64,000 bases of DNA from Streptomyces lavendofoliae (GTDB lineage: Bacteria > Actinomycetota > Actinomycetes > Streptomycetales > Streptomycetaceae). The notes beneath the pieces were generated by a model. That model did not search any database. It was not told the DNA's origin and saw nothing but the letters and a program-made list of their open reading frames with translations. Below are positions 52,847-60,899 of the stretch, piece by piece. The position numbers and the translations under genes were made by a program. Location of the stretch: contig NZ_BMTP01000003.1 in the NCBI RefSeq assembly GCF_014649735.1, positions 434,001 to 498,000 of the forward strand. Reading direction: 5' to 3'. The stretch's first letter is position 1; every line of letters starts with the position of its first letter.

Positions 52847-54385
52847 ATGGACTCAAGCCGCCTGCTCCGTACGTCCGCCGTCGCCCTCTCCGTCTTCGGC
52901 CTGCTCCTCGCCGGCTGCACGGAAGGGGGCACGACGCCGGCCGCCTCCGCCCCGGCCCCGCCCTCCGCCGCCTCGGCCGAGCGGCTCAAGGCGTACTACG
53001 GCCAGCGGCTGACCTGGCGCGCCTGCGGCGTCCCCGGCTTCGAATGCGCCACGATGCGGGCGCCGCTCGACTACGCCGACCCCGACGGCGAGCAGATCAA
53101 GCTGGCCGTGTCCCGGGTGAAGGCCACCGGTCCCGGCAAGCGCCTCGGCTCACTGCTGGTCAACCCGGGCGGCCCGGGCGGCTCGGCGGTCGGCTACCTC
53201 CAGGGGTACGCGGGTGTCGGCTACCCCGCCCCGGTCCGCGCCCGCTACGACATGGTCGCCGTCGACCCGCGCGGCGTGGCCCGCAGCGAGCCCGTCCGCT
53301 GCCTCGACGGCCCGCAGATGGACGCCTACACGCAGGTGGACCAGACCCCCGACGACAAGGGGGAGACCGCCCGCCTCGCCGCCTCCTTCAAGAACTTCGC
53401 CGCCGGCTGCCTGAAGCGCTCCGGCCGGATCCTGCCGCACGTCTCCACGGTCGAGTCCGCCCGCGACATGGACATCCTCCGCGCGGTGCTCGGCGACCCG
53501 CGATTGAACTTCGTCGGCGCCTCCTACGGGACCTTCCTCGGCGCCACGTACGCCGAGCTCTTCCCCGCCCGCACCGGCAGGCTCGTGCTGGACGGGGCGA
53601 TGGACCCGTCCCTGCCCACGGCCGAGCTCAACCGCGACCAGACGGCCGGCTTCGAGACGGCCTTCCGGTCCTTCGCCGCGGACTGCGTCGAGCAGACGGC
53701 CTGCCCGCTGGGCACCGGAACCCCGGCCGCCGCCGCCGACCGCCTCAAGGCCTTCTTCGCCCGGCTCGACGCCCACCCCGTCCCCACCGGCGAGAGCCGG
53801 CCCCTCGGCGAGGCCCTGGCCACCACGGGCGTGATCGCCGCCATGTACGACGAGGCCGCCTGGCCGCAGCTGCGCGAGGCCCTCACCCGGGCGATGGGCG
53901 GCGAGGGCTCCGCCCTGCTGGCGCTCGCCGACAGCTACTACGAGCGCGAGGACGACGGCACCTACTCGAACCTGATGTACGCCAACGCCGCCGTGAACTG
54001 CCTCGACCAGCCGCCCGCCTTCACCGGCCCCGCCCAGGCAGCCGCGGCGGTCCCGTCCTTCGAGAAGGCCTCGCCCGTCTTCGGCAGGGGCCTGGCCTGG
54101 GCGTCCCTGAACTGCGCGTACTGGCCCACCAAGGCCACCGGTACCGCCCACCGCATCCAGGCGGACGGCGCCGCGCCCATCGTCGTCGTCGGCACCACCC
54201 GCGACCCGGCCACCCCCTACAAGTGGGCGAAGTCACTCGCGGCCCAGCTCTCCTCCGGCACCCTGCTCACCTACGACGGCGACGGCCACACGGCGTTCGG
54301 CCGCGGCAGCGACTGCGTCGACACCGCGATCAACACCTACCTCCTGGACGGCACCGTCCCCCCGCCCGGAAAGCGGTGCCGCTGA
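52847..54385 (+). CDS. Secreted tripeptidyl-aminopeptidase-like lipoprotein
   Basis: A 512-residue alpha/beta hydrolase of the SlpD/SlpE/TAP family, anchored by a lipobox (GLLLAGC, Cys near 24). The nucleophile is in VGASYGTFLG, the acid in GTTRDPATPY and the His in GDGHTAFG. Six further Cys suggest disulfides. These proteases trim tripeptides from secreted proteins in Streptomyces (family knowledge). ATG 52847 starts a clear signal peptide. It lies 53 bp after holB. Confidence 0.9.
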   Translation: MDSSRLLRTSAVALSVFGLLLAGCTEGGTTPAASAPAPPSAASAERLKAYYGQRLTWRACGVPGFECATMRAPLDYADPDGEQIKLAVSRVKATGPGKRLGSLLVNPGGPGGSAVGYLQGYAGVGYPAPVRARYDMVAVDPRGVARSEPVRCLDGPQMDAYTQVDQTPDDKGETARLAASFKNFAAGCLKRSGRILPHVSTVESARDMDILRAVLGDPRLNFVGASYGTFLGATYAELFPARTGRLVLDGAMDPSLPTAELNRDQTAGFETAFRSFAADCVEQTACPLGTGTPAAAADRLKAFFARLDAHPVPTGESRPLGEALATTGVIAAMYDEAAWPQLREALTRAMGGEGSALLALADSYYEREDDGTYSNLMYANAAVNCLDQPPAFTGPAQAAAAVPSFEKASPVFGRGLAWASLNCAYWPTKATGTAHRIQADGAAPIVVVGTTRDPATPYKWAKSLAAQLSSGTLLTYDGDGHTAFGRGSDCVDTAINTYLLDGTVPPPGKRCR

Positions 54386-54461
54386 CGCGTGTGCGAGGCA
54401 CCCCCCGGACCTGTGTAGACTTGTCCCCGCTGCTGCACCCACCAGTGGGATCGCAGGGCGC

Positions 54462-54535
54462 GCCGCCTTAGCTCAGTTGGCCAGAGCAACGCACTCGTAA
54501 TGCGTAGGTCTCGGGTTCGAATCCCGAAGGCGGCT
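54462..54535 (+). tRNA. tRNA-Thr (anticodon CGT)
   Basis: A 74-nt tRNA. The acceptor arms are GCCGCCT and AGGCGGC with discriminator T. The D arm is TAGCTCAGTTGG, the anticodon stem ACGCA/TGCGT encloses CTCGTAA (anticodon CGT, reading ACG), and the T arm contains GGGTTCGAATCCC. No CCA is encoded. A strong hairpin follows at once. I see no attachment-site duplication or integrase nearby. Confidence 0.96.
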
Positions 54536-54540
54536 CGGAC

Positions 54541-54576
54541 GAAGACCCAGGTCGCCTCTCGGTGACCTGGGTCTTC
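54541..54576. terminator. Hairpin terminator after tRNA-Thr
   Basis: GAAGACCCAGGTC (54541-54553) and GACCTGGGTCTTC (54564-54576) form a perfect 13-bp stem with a 10-nt loop. It lies between the tRNA (plus) and the VKOR gene stop at 54620 (minus), and could serve both. Confidence 0.92.
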
Positions 54577-54619
54577 TGGCGTCGGCGACCGAGTGGGACG
54601 GCGGCGGGACGGCGGGCGG

Positions 54620-55261
54620 TCAGCCGGTCCAGAAGTCCCACCAGCGGGTCAGGATCAGCATCCCGATGATCCCGGTGTGCAGGACGGGCGGCACCCAGGG
54701 GAACTCGTCGAGGAAGCCGCGGACCGCGCGCGGCGCGGGCAGCAGGCCGTTGCGCACCGTGTGCGCGGTGACGTACCAGAACATGACCAGCGTCGCGATC
54801 CAGGCCGAACAGCACCACAGACACAGGGCGTTGATCTCGTACAGCGACTGCTGCATCAGCCAGGTGCAGAAGCCGACGCCGAAGAGGGTGCCGGCGTTCA
54901 GCCCCAGCCAGTACCAGCGGCGGTGGCGCGCGCCGGCGAGCAGGCCGGCGCCGATGGCGACGACCATGCCGTACGTCACCAGGCCCAGCATCGGGTTGGG
55001 GAAGCCGAAGACGGCGGCCTGCTCGCTCTTCATGATGCTGCCGCAGGAGACCACCGGGTTCAGGCTGCACCCGGGGGTGAAGCCCGGGTCCTGGAGCAGT
55101 TTGAACTTGTCCAGCGTGATCACCCACGCGGCGAGCAGCCCCACGGCTCCCGTGACCACCAGCATCCAGGCGAACGCCCGGCCCGCGCCGACCCCCGCGG
55201 GCCGCGCGGCATGCTCGTTCCGGGCGAGGCCGGCCTCGTCCTTCACACGCGTCATCGTCAT
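54620..55261 (-). CDS. Vitamin K epoxide reductase (VKOR) family protein
   Basis: A 213-residue membrane protein with five or so transmembrane helices. The active-site pairs are C65/C73 (CSLNPVVSC) and C147-x2-C150 (CLWC, followed by another Cys), with a Ser-Cys-Gly sequence after C73. Bacterial VKORs reoxidise DsbA-like proteins to form disulfides in exported proteins; no fused thioredoxin domain is present here, so a partner must be elsewhere. The start ATG 55261 is used; a second Met two codons later is also possible. Confidence 0.9.
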   Translation of the reverse strand: MTMTRVKDEAGLARNEHAARPAGVGAGRAFAWMLVVTGAVGLLAAWVITLDKFKLLQDPGFTPGCSLNPVVSCGSIMKSEQAAVFGFPNPMLGLVTYGMVVAIGAGLLAGARHRRWYWLGLNAGTLFGVGFCTWLMQQSLYEINALCLWCCSAWIATLVMFWYVTAHTVRNGLLPAPRAVRGFLDEFPWVPPVLHTGIIGMLILTRWWDFWTG

Positions 55262-55330
55262 GGCGGCGACGCTACACGCGGAACCCTTTCATCGTGGTTT
55301 TCCCTGTTTTCTTCCACCGGAACGAGGGAA

Positions 55331-55365
55331 GCCCCGGCGCGGGTCAACCTCTCCCGCGCCGGGGC
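55331..55365 (-). terminator. Hairpin terminator between the DUF5949-like gene and VKOR
   Basis: GCCCCGGCGCGGG (55331-55343) pairs with CCCGCGCCGGGGC (55353-55365) around a 9-nt loop. It is 22 bp past the stop of the minus-strand gene upstream. Confidence 0.85.
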
Positions 55366-55387
55366 CCGTTCCCTCCGGGGCGCGGTG

Positions 55388-55900
55388 TCAGGTGCGCACC
55401 CTGCGCACGGGCAGCAGGCAGTGGGCGCTGAGGGCCACCATCTCCTCGTCGGCGAGGAAGTCCCGCAACCGCTCCTCGCCGACCGGCTTCCCGTGCACGG
55501 CCTCCGGCCACGGGCGCAGCGAGCAGATCAGGTACGCCTTGCCGCTCCCGTGGGCGGCCTTCTCCCACTCCGGCGGCACCGGGCACTGCACCTTCATGAA
55601 CGGCATGGTGAGGACGGCCTGCTCGGCCTCCACCAGCAGCGTGATCGGGACGCGGGTCTCCCGGGTCAGGTCCGTCACCTTGTCGCCGATCGACAGGCCG
55701 ATCTTCTCCAACTCGCCGCGCAGCGCCTCCGCGCCGGCCTCGGGGCCGTCAGGGCCGTCGCCGAGGGAGTACACCATCAGGAACGGCGTCACGGGCGCGT
55801 CGGCCTCGGACTCGGGCTCGTTGGCCCAGGGGATGACGGTGAGGGTGCCCAGGGGCGAGGCCTGTCGGCCCGGCGTCGCGGCGGTGGTGGATGAGGTCAT
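55388..55900 (-). CDS. Uncharacterised protein (DUF5949-like)
   Basis: A 170-residue soluble protein. It resembles Streptomyces proteins labelled DUF5949 (from memory, not certain). No signal peptide or catalytic motif is evident. Readable segments are PLGTLTVIPWANEP, TPFLMVYSLGDGP and AYLICSLRPWPEAV. It is monocistronic with a terminator and is divergent from the tyrosinase operon. Confidence 0.75.
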   Translation of the reverse strand: MTSSTTAATPGRQASPLGTLTVIPWANEPESEADAPVTPFLMVYSLGDGPDGPEAGAEALRGELEKIGLSIGDKVTDLTRETRVPITLLVEAEQAVLTMPFMKVQCPVPPEWEKAAHGSGKAYLICSLRPWPEAVHGKPVGEERLRDFLADEEMVALSAHCLLPVRRVRT

Positions 55901-56077
55901 GGGGCCGGATGGTAGTGGTGCCCGGTGGTCCGTTCGTGAGTGTTTCCACCCGTTCGGCCCATATGAAGGGGCGATGATTCACCTTGCCGGGTAATGGATG
56001 CGGGGACGCCCTCCGGAACGGTTCGCGATCAGGTTCGTTTGTCCGGAGGGAGCCACGACGAGCAGGGAGCCCGATCG

Positions 56078-56470
56078 ATGAGCGTCGCACAGCCGTTGTC
56101 CCGCCTCCTCCCGCGCCGGCGGACCGTCCTGCGGTCGCTGTTCGCGCTGACCGTCACCGCGTTCACCGGCGGGGCGCTCGCCCATGTCGCCACCACGCGC
56201 CCCGCCGGAGCGGGGCCGGAGCCGGGGGGCGGGTTCGACGAGATGTACCGGGGCCGGCACATCCAGGGCCGTCCGGCCCCCGGGGAGGGCTTCGACGTAC
56301 GGGTCGACGGCAGGCCCCTGCACCTGATGCGCCGCTCCGGCGGTGGCTACCTGACGCCCGTCGACCACTACCAGTCGTACGCGACCCCCCTGGCGGCCAC
56401 CCGCGCCGCCGTGGACGAGCTGGGCTCCGCCCAACTGGCACTGGGAGCACACCATGGTGTACGTCCGTAA
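56078..56470 (+). CDS. melC1: Tyrosinase co-factor (caddie) protein
   Basis: A 130-residue MelC1-family protein. A Tat-like signal (RRRTVLRSLFALTV) ends after the ALA region. The copper-delivery region is Gly-rich with DEMYRGRHIQGR, followed by YLTPVDHYQSYATP, whose Tyr/His are typical of the caddie protein. MelC1 escorts Cu and the tyrosinase through the Tat system. ATG 56078 lies near GGGAGC. The gene overlaps the tyrosinase gene by 17 bp in a different frame. Confidence 0.85.
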   Translation: MSVAQPLSRLLPRRRTVLRSLFALTVTAFTGGALAHVATTRPAGAGPEPGGGFDEMYRGRHIQGRPAPGEGFDVRVDGRPLHLMRRSGGGYLTPVDHYQSYATPLAATRAAVDELGSAQLALGAHHGVRP

Positions 56471-57320
56471 GAACCAGCGCGACCTGACCGCCGCCGAGCG
56501 GAGGAAGTTCGTCGGCGCCGTCCTGGAGCTGAAGCGGAGCGGTCGGTACGACGACTTCGTCCGCACGCACGTCCGGTACTACAGCGCGGACGGCGACGAC
56601 GACCTGCGGGTGGCGCATATGGCGCCCTCCTTCCTGCCCTGGCACCGCCAGTACCTGCTGGAGTTCGAGCGGGCCCTCCGGAGCGTCGACCCCACGGTGA
56701 CCGTGCCCTACTGGGACTGGACCCGCGACAACACCCCGGCGGCGTCCCTGTGGGGCGAGGACTTCATGGGCGGCAACGGCCGGCGCGGCGACCATCAGGT
56801 GATGACCGGGCCGTTCGCGTACGACCGGGGCGACTGGCCGATCACGGTCGGCGTGACCGAGAGCCTGTTCCTCACACGTGACTTCGGCAACCCGGCCAAC
56901 CCCATCGACCTGCCGACCGCGCGGGAACTCTCCCGGGCGACCGCCGAGACGGTCTACGACTCCGCCCCCTGGGACTCCACCAGCCGCACCGGCTTCCGCA
57001 ACGCGCTCGAGGGCTGGACCAGGGCCGCCGGCAACGCCCGCTGGCGCAATCACAACCGGGTCCACCGATGGGTGGGCGGTCTGATGCTCGGCGGCGCCTC
57101 GGTCAACGACCCCGTCTTCTGGCTCCACCACTCCTTCATCGACCTGGTGTGGTCGCGCTGGCAGCGCAAGAACCCCAAGGCCGCCTACCTGCCCGCCACC
57201 CCACCCCCACCGGGCTCCGCCCAGTACCGGCGGGTCGTCGCCCGGAACGAGCCGATGCCGCCGTTCGAGGTCACCCCCGCCCAGGTCGCCGACCACCACC
57301 GCATCTACCGCTACGCCTGA
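56454..57320 (+). CDS. melC2: Tyrosinase (polyphenol oxidase)
   Basis: A 288-residue type-3 copper enzyme. The CuA ligands are H39, H55 and H64 (THVRYY, AHMAPSFLPWHRQY), and CuB ligands H200, H204 and H226 (NHNRVHRWVGG, FWLHHSFID). It oxidises monophenols to o-quinones, producing melanin. It has no own signal and probably rides with MelC1. The sequence looks more like the second S. coelicolor copy (MelD2-type) than the classical secreted MelC2 (recalled). A hairpin follows. Confidence 0.92.
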   Translation: MVYVRKNQRDLTAAERRKFVGAVLELKRSGRYDDFVRTHVRYYSADGDDDLRVAHMAPSFLPWHRQYLLEFERALRSVDPTVTVPYWDWTRDNTPAASLWGEDFMGGNGRRGDHQVMTGPFAYDRGDWPITVGVTESLFLTRDFGNPANPIDLPTARELSRATAETVYDSAPWDSTSRTGFRNALEGWTRAAGNARWRNHNRVHRWVGGLMLGGASVNDPVFWLHHSFIDLVWSRWQRKNPKAAYLPATPPPPGSAQYRRVVARNEPMPPFEVTPAQVADHHRIYRYA

Positions 57321-57338
57321 CGGCGCGCCGGACACGGA

Positions 57339-57370
57339 ACGGCCCCCTGGCCGGTGGGCCGGGGGGCCGT
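57339..57370. terminator. Bidirectional hairpin between tyrosinase and chaplin genes
   Basis: A 14-bp stem with one G-U wobble (ACGGCCCCCTGGCC, 57339-57352, with GGCCGGGGGGCCGT, 57357-57370) and loop GGTG. It lies between the convergent tyrosinase stop (57320) and chaplin stop (57398). Confidence 0.85.
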
Positions 57371-57397
57371 ACGTGGGTGGACGCGCGGTGTGGTCGC

Positions 57398-57679
57398 TCA
57401 GCCGCCGTAGCCGTCCTTGTGGTCCTTCTTGTCCTTGTGCTGGATGTTGGCGCACTCGTTGCCGAACGCGGGGTTGAGCAGGCCGATGATGTTGATGGTG
57501 TTGCCGCACAGGTTGATCGGGATGTCGATCGGGACCTGGACCACGTTGCCGGAGATGACACCGGGGGAGCCGACGGCGGCGGCGTCGGCGCTGGCGCCGG
57601 CCATGGCCACGCCGGATCCGCTCAGGACGACAGCGCCCGTGCCGACGATGACGGCGGCAGACCTTGCGATGCGAGACAT
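57398..57679 (-). CDS. Short chaplin
   Basis: A 93-residue secreted chaplin: signal peptide ending around AMAGASA, then one chaplin domain (GSPGVISGNVVQVPIDIP, then NLCGNTINIIGLLNPAFGNEC with two Cys). It self-assembles into an amyloid-like film on aerial hyphae. A C-terminal charged extension (QHKDKKDHKDGYGG) is unusual for the short class. ATG 57679 follows AAGGAG; the TTG before it is too close. Which chp gene it is cannot be assigned. Confidence 0.92.
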   Translation of the reverse strand: MSRIARSAAVIVGTGAVVLSGSGVAMAGASADAAAVGSPGVISGNVVQVPIDIPINLCGNTINIIGLLNPAFGNECANIQHKDKKDHKDGYGG

Positions 57680-57854
57680 CAAAATCTCCTTGTACGTGGA
57701 AATCCGACCGCGGACGTGCGGTCGTCACTCCCCTACAACGCCACTCGCCGGGCCGGGTAACGGCCGCGCCACTCCAACGGCCGGTCGTGGCACAGGGTTC
57801 GCCCTTTTGGACGCGGGGGAGTGCGGGGGAACGGATGACGGGGAGGGGCGGAGG

Positions 57855-58379
57855 TCAGCTCTTCGGTCCGTCGAGGCCGAGCGTGGAGTCCAGCGCCCCC
57901 GTCATGCCGGGCGTCAGGAGCCCGGCCTGCGGCAGCTCGGCGCCCGGCATGCCGAGCGTCTCGGCGCGCGGCAGCGTGATCGGGAGGCCGAGGATCGCGC
58001 CCGGTGTCGTCGCCCGGAGCTCGGAGGCGGGGGTCGCGAGCAGGGCCCGCCCCATGGGCTCCTCCCCGACGAGGTCCGGCAGCGGGGCGCTGACCAGCGT
58101 CTCCGGGACGCCGGCCGTGAACGGGAGCTGCGGCACGAGCAGCGGCTGGACCTTGCCCTCGCCGTGTCCGGTGAGCCCCATGGGAGCCCCCGGCAGCGGA
58201 ATGGGGACACCGGTACGCAGGGTCGGCGTCTCCGTGGGGAGGACGGTGCCGAGGCCGTGCAGCGGGACGTCGACCGGTGCGACCGGTACGGTGGAGGCCG
58301 CCGCGGCGGGCGACGCCATCGCCGCCGATGCGAGGCACGTGACGACAATCCCCATGCCGGCCTGAGTTTTCAGGTTCAT
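57855..58379 (-). CDS. Secreted protein of unknown function
   Basis: A 174-residue secreted protein: signal peptide MNLKTQAGMGIVVTCLASAA ending ASPAAAAS, then a Pro/Leu/Gly/Thr-rich, Cys-free mature part with repeats of the style GLPITLPRAE and PTLRTGVPIPLPGAPM. Its high Pro/Leu content suggests a cell-surface or matrix protein. It lies in the chaplin cluster between two secreted-protein genes. Confidence 0.78.
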   Translation of the reverse strand: MNLKTQAGMGIVVTCLASAAMASPAAAASTVPVAPVDVPLHGLGTVLPTETPTLRTGVPIPLPGAPMGLTGHGEGKVQPLLVPQLPFTAGVPETLVSAPLPDLVGEEPMGRALLATPASELRATTPGAILGLPITLPRAETLGMPGAELPQAGLLTPGMTGALDSTLGLDGPKS

Positions 58380-58510
58380 TTGCTGCGTACGCCTTCCCGG
58401 GCTGTGAGTACGGTGCTGCCCAAAAGAACGACCCCGCGCCGAAAAACGCGTCAGGATTCGCCTGGTTGCAGCAATGTCGCTGTCAGGTGTTGACGGCCGC
58501 GCATGCCGAA

Positions 58511-58545
58511 GGGCCGACGGAAACGTCATCGTTTCCCGTCGGCCC
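58511..58545 (-). terminator. Hairpin downstream of the small secreted protein gene
   Basis: GGGCCGACGGAAACG (58511-58525) pairs with CGTTTCCCGTCGGCCC (58530-58545) with one bulged base and loop TCAT. It is 65 bp beyond the minus-strand stop at 58610. Confidence 0.85.
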
Positions 58546-58609
58546 CGGCAGCGTCGCCTGCGCGGGGGAACCCCGCCGCGCGTGTGTCGCCGAGCGTGTG
58601 CCCGGTGTC

Positions 58610-58891
58610 CTACTTGCCCAGCGCGGGCAGCCCGCCCAGGAGCGGCTGCGCGGTGCCCTTGGCGGACTCCAGACCGCCGGTGGCGCCCTGCACCTTCTCG
58701 ACGGCCTTGGCGTCGGTCACCTTGCTCACGGCGTCGGTCGGGACGGCCTCGGTCAGCCCGCGCTTGCCGAGGGCCTCGACTCCTCCGTTGAGGCTGGACG
58801 GGGTGAGGGTGTCGGCGGCGAAGGCGGGGGCGGCCATGCCCAGAGCCATCACGGAACCGGCGACGACCGCAGCAACCTTGGTGGGCTTCAT
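58610..58891 (-). CDS. Small secreted protein of unknown function
   Basis: A 93-residue protein with signal peptide MKPTKVAAVVAGSVMALGMA, cleaved after PAFA. The mature part is hydrophilic and Ala/Lys/Val-rich with GGVEALGKRGLTEAVP and ends LLGGLPALGK. It has no cysteine. Its sequence resembles secreted proteins that often sit near chaplin genes in Streptomyces, but I cannot name a family. ATG 58891 follows GGACTCA (weak). Confidence 0.78.
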   Translation of the reverse strand: MKPTKVAAVVAGSVMALGMAAPAFAADTLTPSSLNGGVEALGKRGLTEAVPTDAVSKVTDAKAVEKVQGATGGLESAKGTAQPLLGGLPALGK

Positions 58892-59199
58892 TGGAGTGAG
58901 TCCTTCCTGAAATGGCGTCGGTGCGCTGCAACTCCCGCACCGCGCGGGCCACTTGAGACGAGGGCGTCCTGTGCGGTGCTCTGTCCTCTGTAACGAGCCC
59001 TCCGCCCGGGGGAAACTCCAGGGGCCCGGAATTCTCGGCACTGCACTCGAACGATACGCAGCGGTCCTATTGCCGGATCACCGTACGGAGGCGTGCGGAG
59101 AGCGGCGTGCGGAGGGCGGCGTACGGGGAAACGCCGGCGGCCGTGCCTGCCCCGGGGGACGGGGGCGGCACGGCCGACGGGCGTGAGCGAACGGCGGAC
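58892..59199. other. Intergenic region with hairpin terminator for the gene at 59200
   Basis: About 308 bp. Near its right end CGGCCGTGCC (59138-59147) pairs with GGCACGGCCG (59167-59176), a likely terminator for the minus-strand gene at 59200-59973. The rest presumably holds the promoter of the small secreted protein gene. No gene is supported in it. Confidence 0.6.
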
Positions 59200-59973
59200 C
59201 TAGCGGCCGGTGACCGGCGCCCGCGGGGCCGCGGCGGCCGGGAGCGCGGTGGTGGCCGGGAGAGTGGTGGCCGGGGCCGAGGTGGCGGGGTCGGAGGTGG
59301 CGGGGAGGGTGTTCGTGCCCGTCGCCTGCGTGCCCGTCATCCTGGCGACGTCCCGCATGATGGCGTCCATCAGGCTCTGGGTCGCCGCGTGGATCTGGGA
59401 CGCCGAGGTGCCGGCCTGCCCCTTCACCGCCGCTTCGACCAGCTCGTCGATGGCCTTGTCCATGGACGCGAGGGCCTTGTCCAGGTTCGTGTCCGCCGTG
59501 TCGGTGGCGTCGGCGGAGCCGGCGGCGTCCGGGGCGTCGGCGATGTCGGGGGTCGGGGTGCCCGCGGCGTCCGGGGTCGTGTCGTCGACCTCGGTCCAGG
59601 AGGCGCCGCCGGTGCCGTCCGTGGTGCCCGAAGAGGCCGGGACGGTGCCGGCGGTCCCGGTGCTCGTCTTGGTGTTCGCCTCGGCCATCGCCTCGCGAAG
59701 GGCCTCGATGGCGGCCGTGAGGTCCTTCATCTGCTGGTTCGTCTCGGCGGCGGGGAGCGTCTGGGTGGTGCTCGTGCCCGACACGGTGCCGAGGACGGCG
59801 TCGAGCACACCGCCGACCGAGCCGAGGATGTCGCTGAAGTCCTCCGGCGCCTTGGCCTGCTGCGTGGCGGTGGCTTGGTGAGTGGCGTGGGCGAGTGCGG
59901 GTCCCGCCGTACCGAGCGTGAGCGCGGCGCAGAGTGCGGTGACCGCCACACGGCGGGGTGTCAGGAGACGCAT
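59200..59973 (-). CDS. Secreted Thr/Ala-rich protein of unknown function
   Basis: A 257-residue protein: Arg-rich signal peptide MRLLTPRRVAVTALCAAL ending GPALAHA, then a helical amphipathic part (TNQQMKDLTAAIEALREA) and a long Thr/Ala/Asp/Pro-rich stretch (SADATDTADTNLDKALASM). The C-terminus is Thr/Ala/Pro repeats (TSDPATSAPATTLPATT). It is Cys-free and may be a cell-surface or wall-associated protein. ATG 59973. Its place in the chaplin cluster suggests a role in the aerial surface. Confidence 0.78.
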   Translation of the reverse strand: MRLLTPRRVAVTALCAALTLGTAGPALAHATHQATATQQAKAPEDFSDILGSVGGVLDAVLGTVSGTSTTQTLPAAETNQQMKDLTAAIEALREAMAEANTKTSTGTAGTVPASSGTTDGTGGASWTEVDDTTPDAAGTPTPDIADAPDAAGSADATDTADTNLDKALASMDKAIDELVEAAVKGQAGTSASQIHAATQSLMDAIMRDVARMTGTQATGTNTLPATSDPATSAPATTLPATTALPAAAAPRAPVTGR

Positions 59974-60179
59974 GCCTTGTCCTTCCAGTGACGCGTCGGG
60001 AACGTGACATCACCGTGGGTCCGCTTATTGCGACCCGCAAACGCATGCGCGGCAAGCGTGCCTGGGCCCGATGGGTGAATCGGGCCGTCTGACCTGCCGA
60101 AAATACGCTCCGGCACCGGCTCCCCGGGAAATGACGGAGCGCCGCCGATGGAGTGGTCGGCCCCTCGCCCAGAAACAGA

Positions 60180-60209
60180 AGTGCGCCATTCCCGCGGGAA
60201 TGGCGCACT
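60180..60209 (-). terminator. Palindromic terminator after the second chaplin gene
   Basis: A 30-nt perfect palindrome (AGTGCGCCATTCCC/GGGAATGGCGCACT around CG) lies 30 bp beyond the chaplin stop codon. Confidence 0.88.
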
Positions 60210-60239
60210 GTCGTCGCGCCCGGCTGCCGAGTCGGGACG

Positions 60240-60479
60240 TCAGTCGTTGACGCAGACGTTGCCGAAGGTGGGGTTCAGCAGGCCGATGATGTCGATGGTG
60301 TTGCCGCACAGGTTGATCGGGACGTGGATCGGAACCTGGAGGATGTTGCCGGAGAGGACGCCGGGCGACTTCACGGCCGCGGCGGACGCGTCGGCGTCGG
60401 CGTGCGCGACGCCGCTGGCACCGGCCACGGAGGCGGCGACGGCGGAGGTCAGGACGGCTGCCTTCGCGATACGGGACAT
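60240..60479 (-). CDS. Short chaplin
   Basis: A 79-residue chaplin of the short class. A signal peptide (MSRIAKAAVLTSAVAASVAG, ending near AHADA) precedes one chaplin domain (KSPGVLSGNILQVPIHVP, NLCGNTIDIIGLLNP and FGNVCVND, two Cys). The ATG at 60479 is preceded by AGGAG. It resembles the first chaplin more than long chaplins with sortase tails; none with an LPXTG motif occurs in the window. Confidence 0.93.
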   Translation of the reverse strand: MSRIAKAAVLTSAVAASVAGASGVAHADADASAAAVKSPGVLSGNILQVPIHVPINLCGNTIDIIGLLNPTFGNVCVND

Positions 60480-60899
60480 GGTGACGAACTCCTAGGTCGG
60501 TGAGGCACTGCGGCCGACGTGGTCGGCTACACCAACAACGCCCCAGCATTTCGCCGGTTGCGGGACCGAACGGGTGACGCGCCCCCGGCCGCCCGCGCGC
60601 GACACGCCCCACCGTCAACGCGGAGGTCGGACAAGGAAGTTGTTCCGGGGGCGTTTCGTATGCTTCTGGACCTGTTTGTTGAGTTATAACGTACATCTCG
60701 CTGGACGCGGTCCTCACTCGTCAAAGCGGAGAACCGGTATGGGGAATTCAAGAGGTTCTTTCAGTGTGGGAACGCCCGGATAGCGCGCGCCGCTGACATT
60801 CGCCCGCGCGCCGGAAAGCGCCGAGCCCGACGACCCCGCCGACTCCGCCGAACCCTCCTGCCGCCCGCTTCGTGGAAAGCTTCGTAGAAAGGGTCACGC
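60480..60899. other. Divergent promoter region between chaplin and exopolysaccharide genes
   Basis: A 420-bp gap with a comparatively AT-rich centre (60650-60700) containing a perfect GTTATAAC palindrome (60683-60690), whose TATAAC could serve as a -10 element. A 14-codon reading frame (60739-60783, MGNSRGSFSVGTPG) follows GGAGAACC and might be a leader peptide, but there is no independent support. Confidence 0.4.

Noticed and set aside
54462..54535. tRNA-Thr as an integration site of a mobile element
   Set aside because: No integrase, no duplicated tRNA 3' end, and the flanking genes are ordinary Streptomyces core genes.
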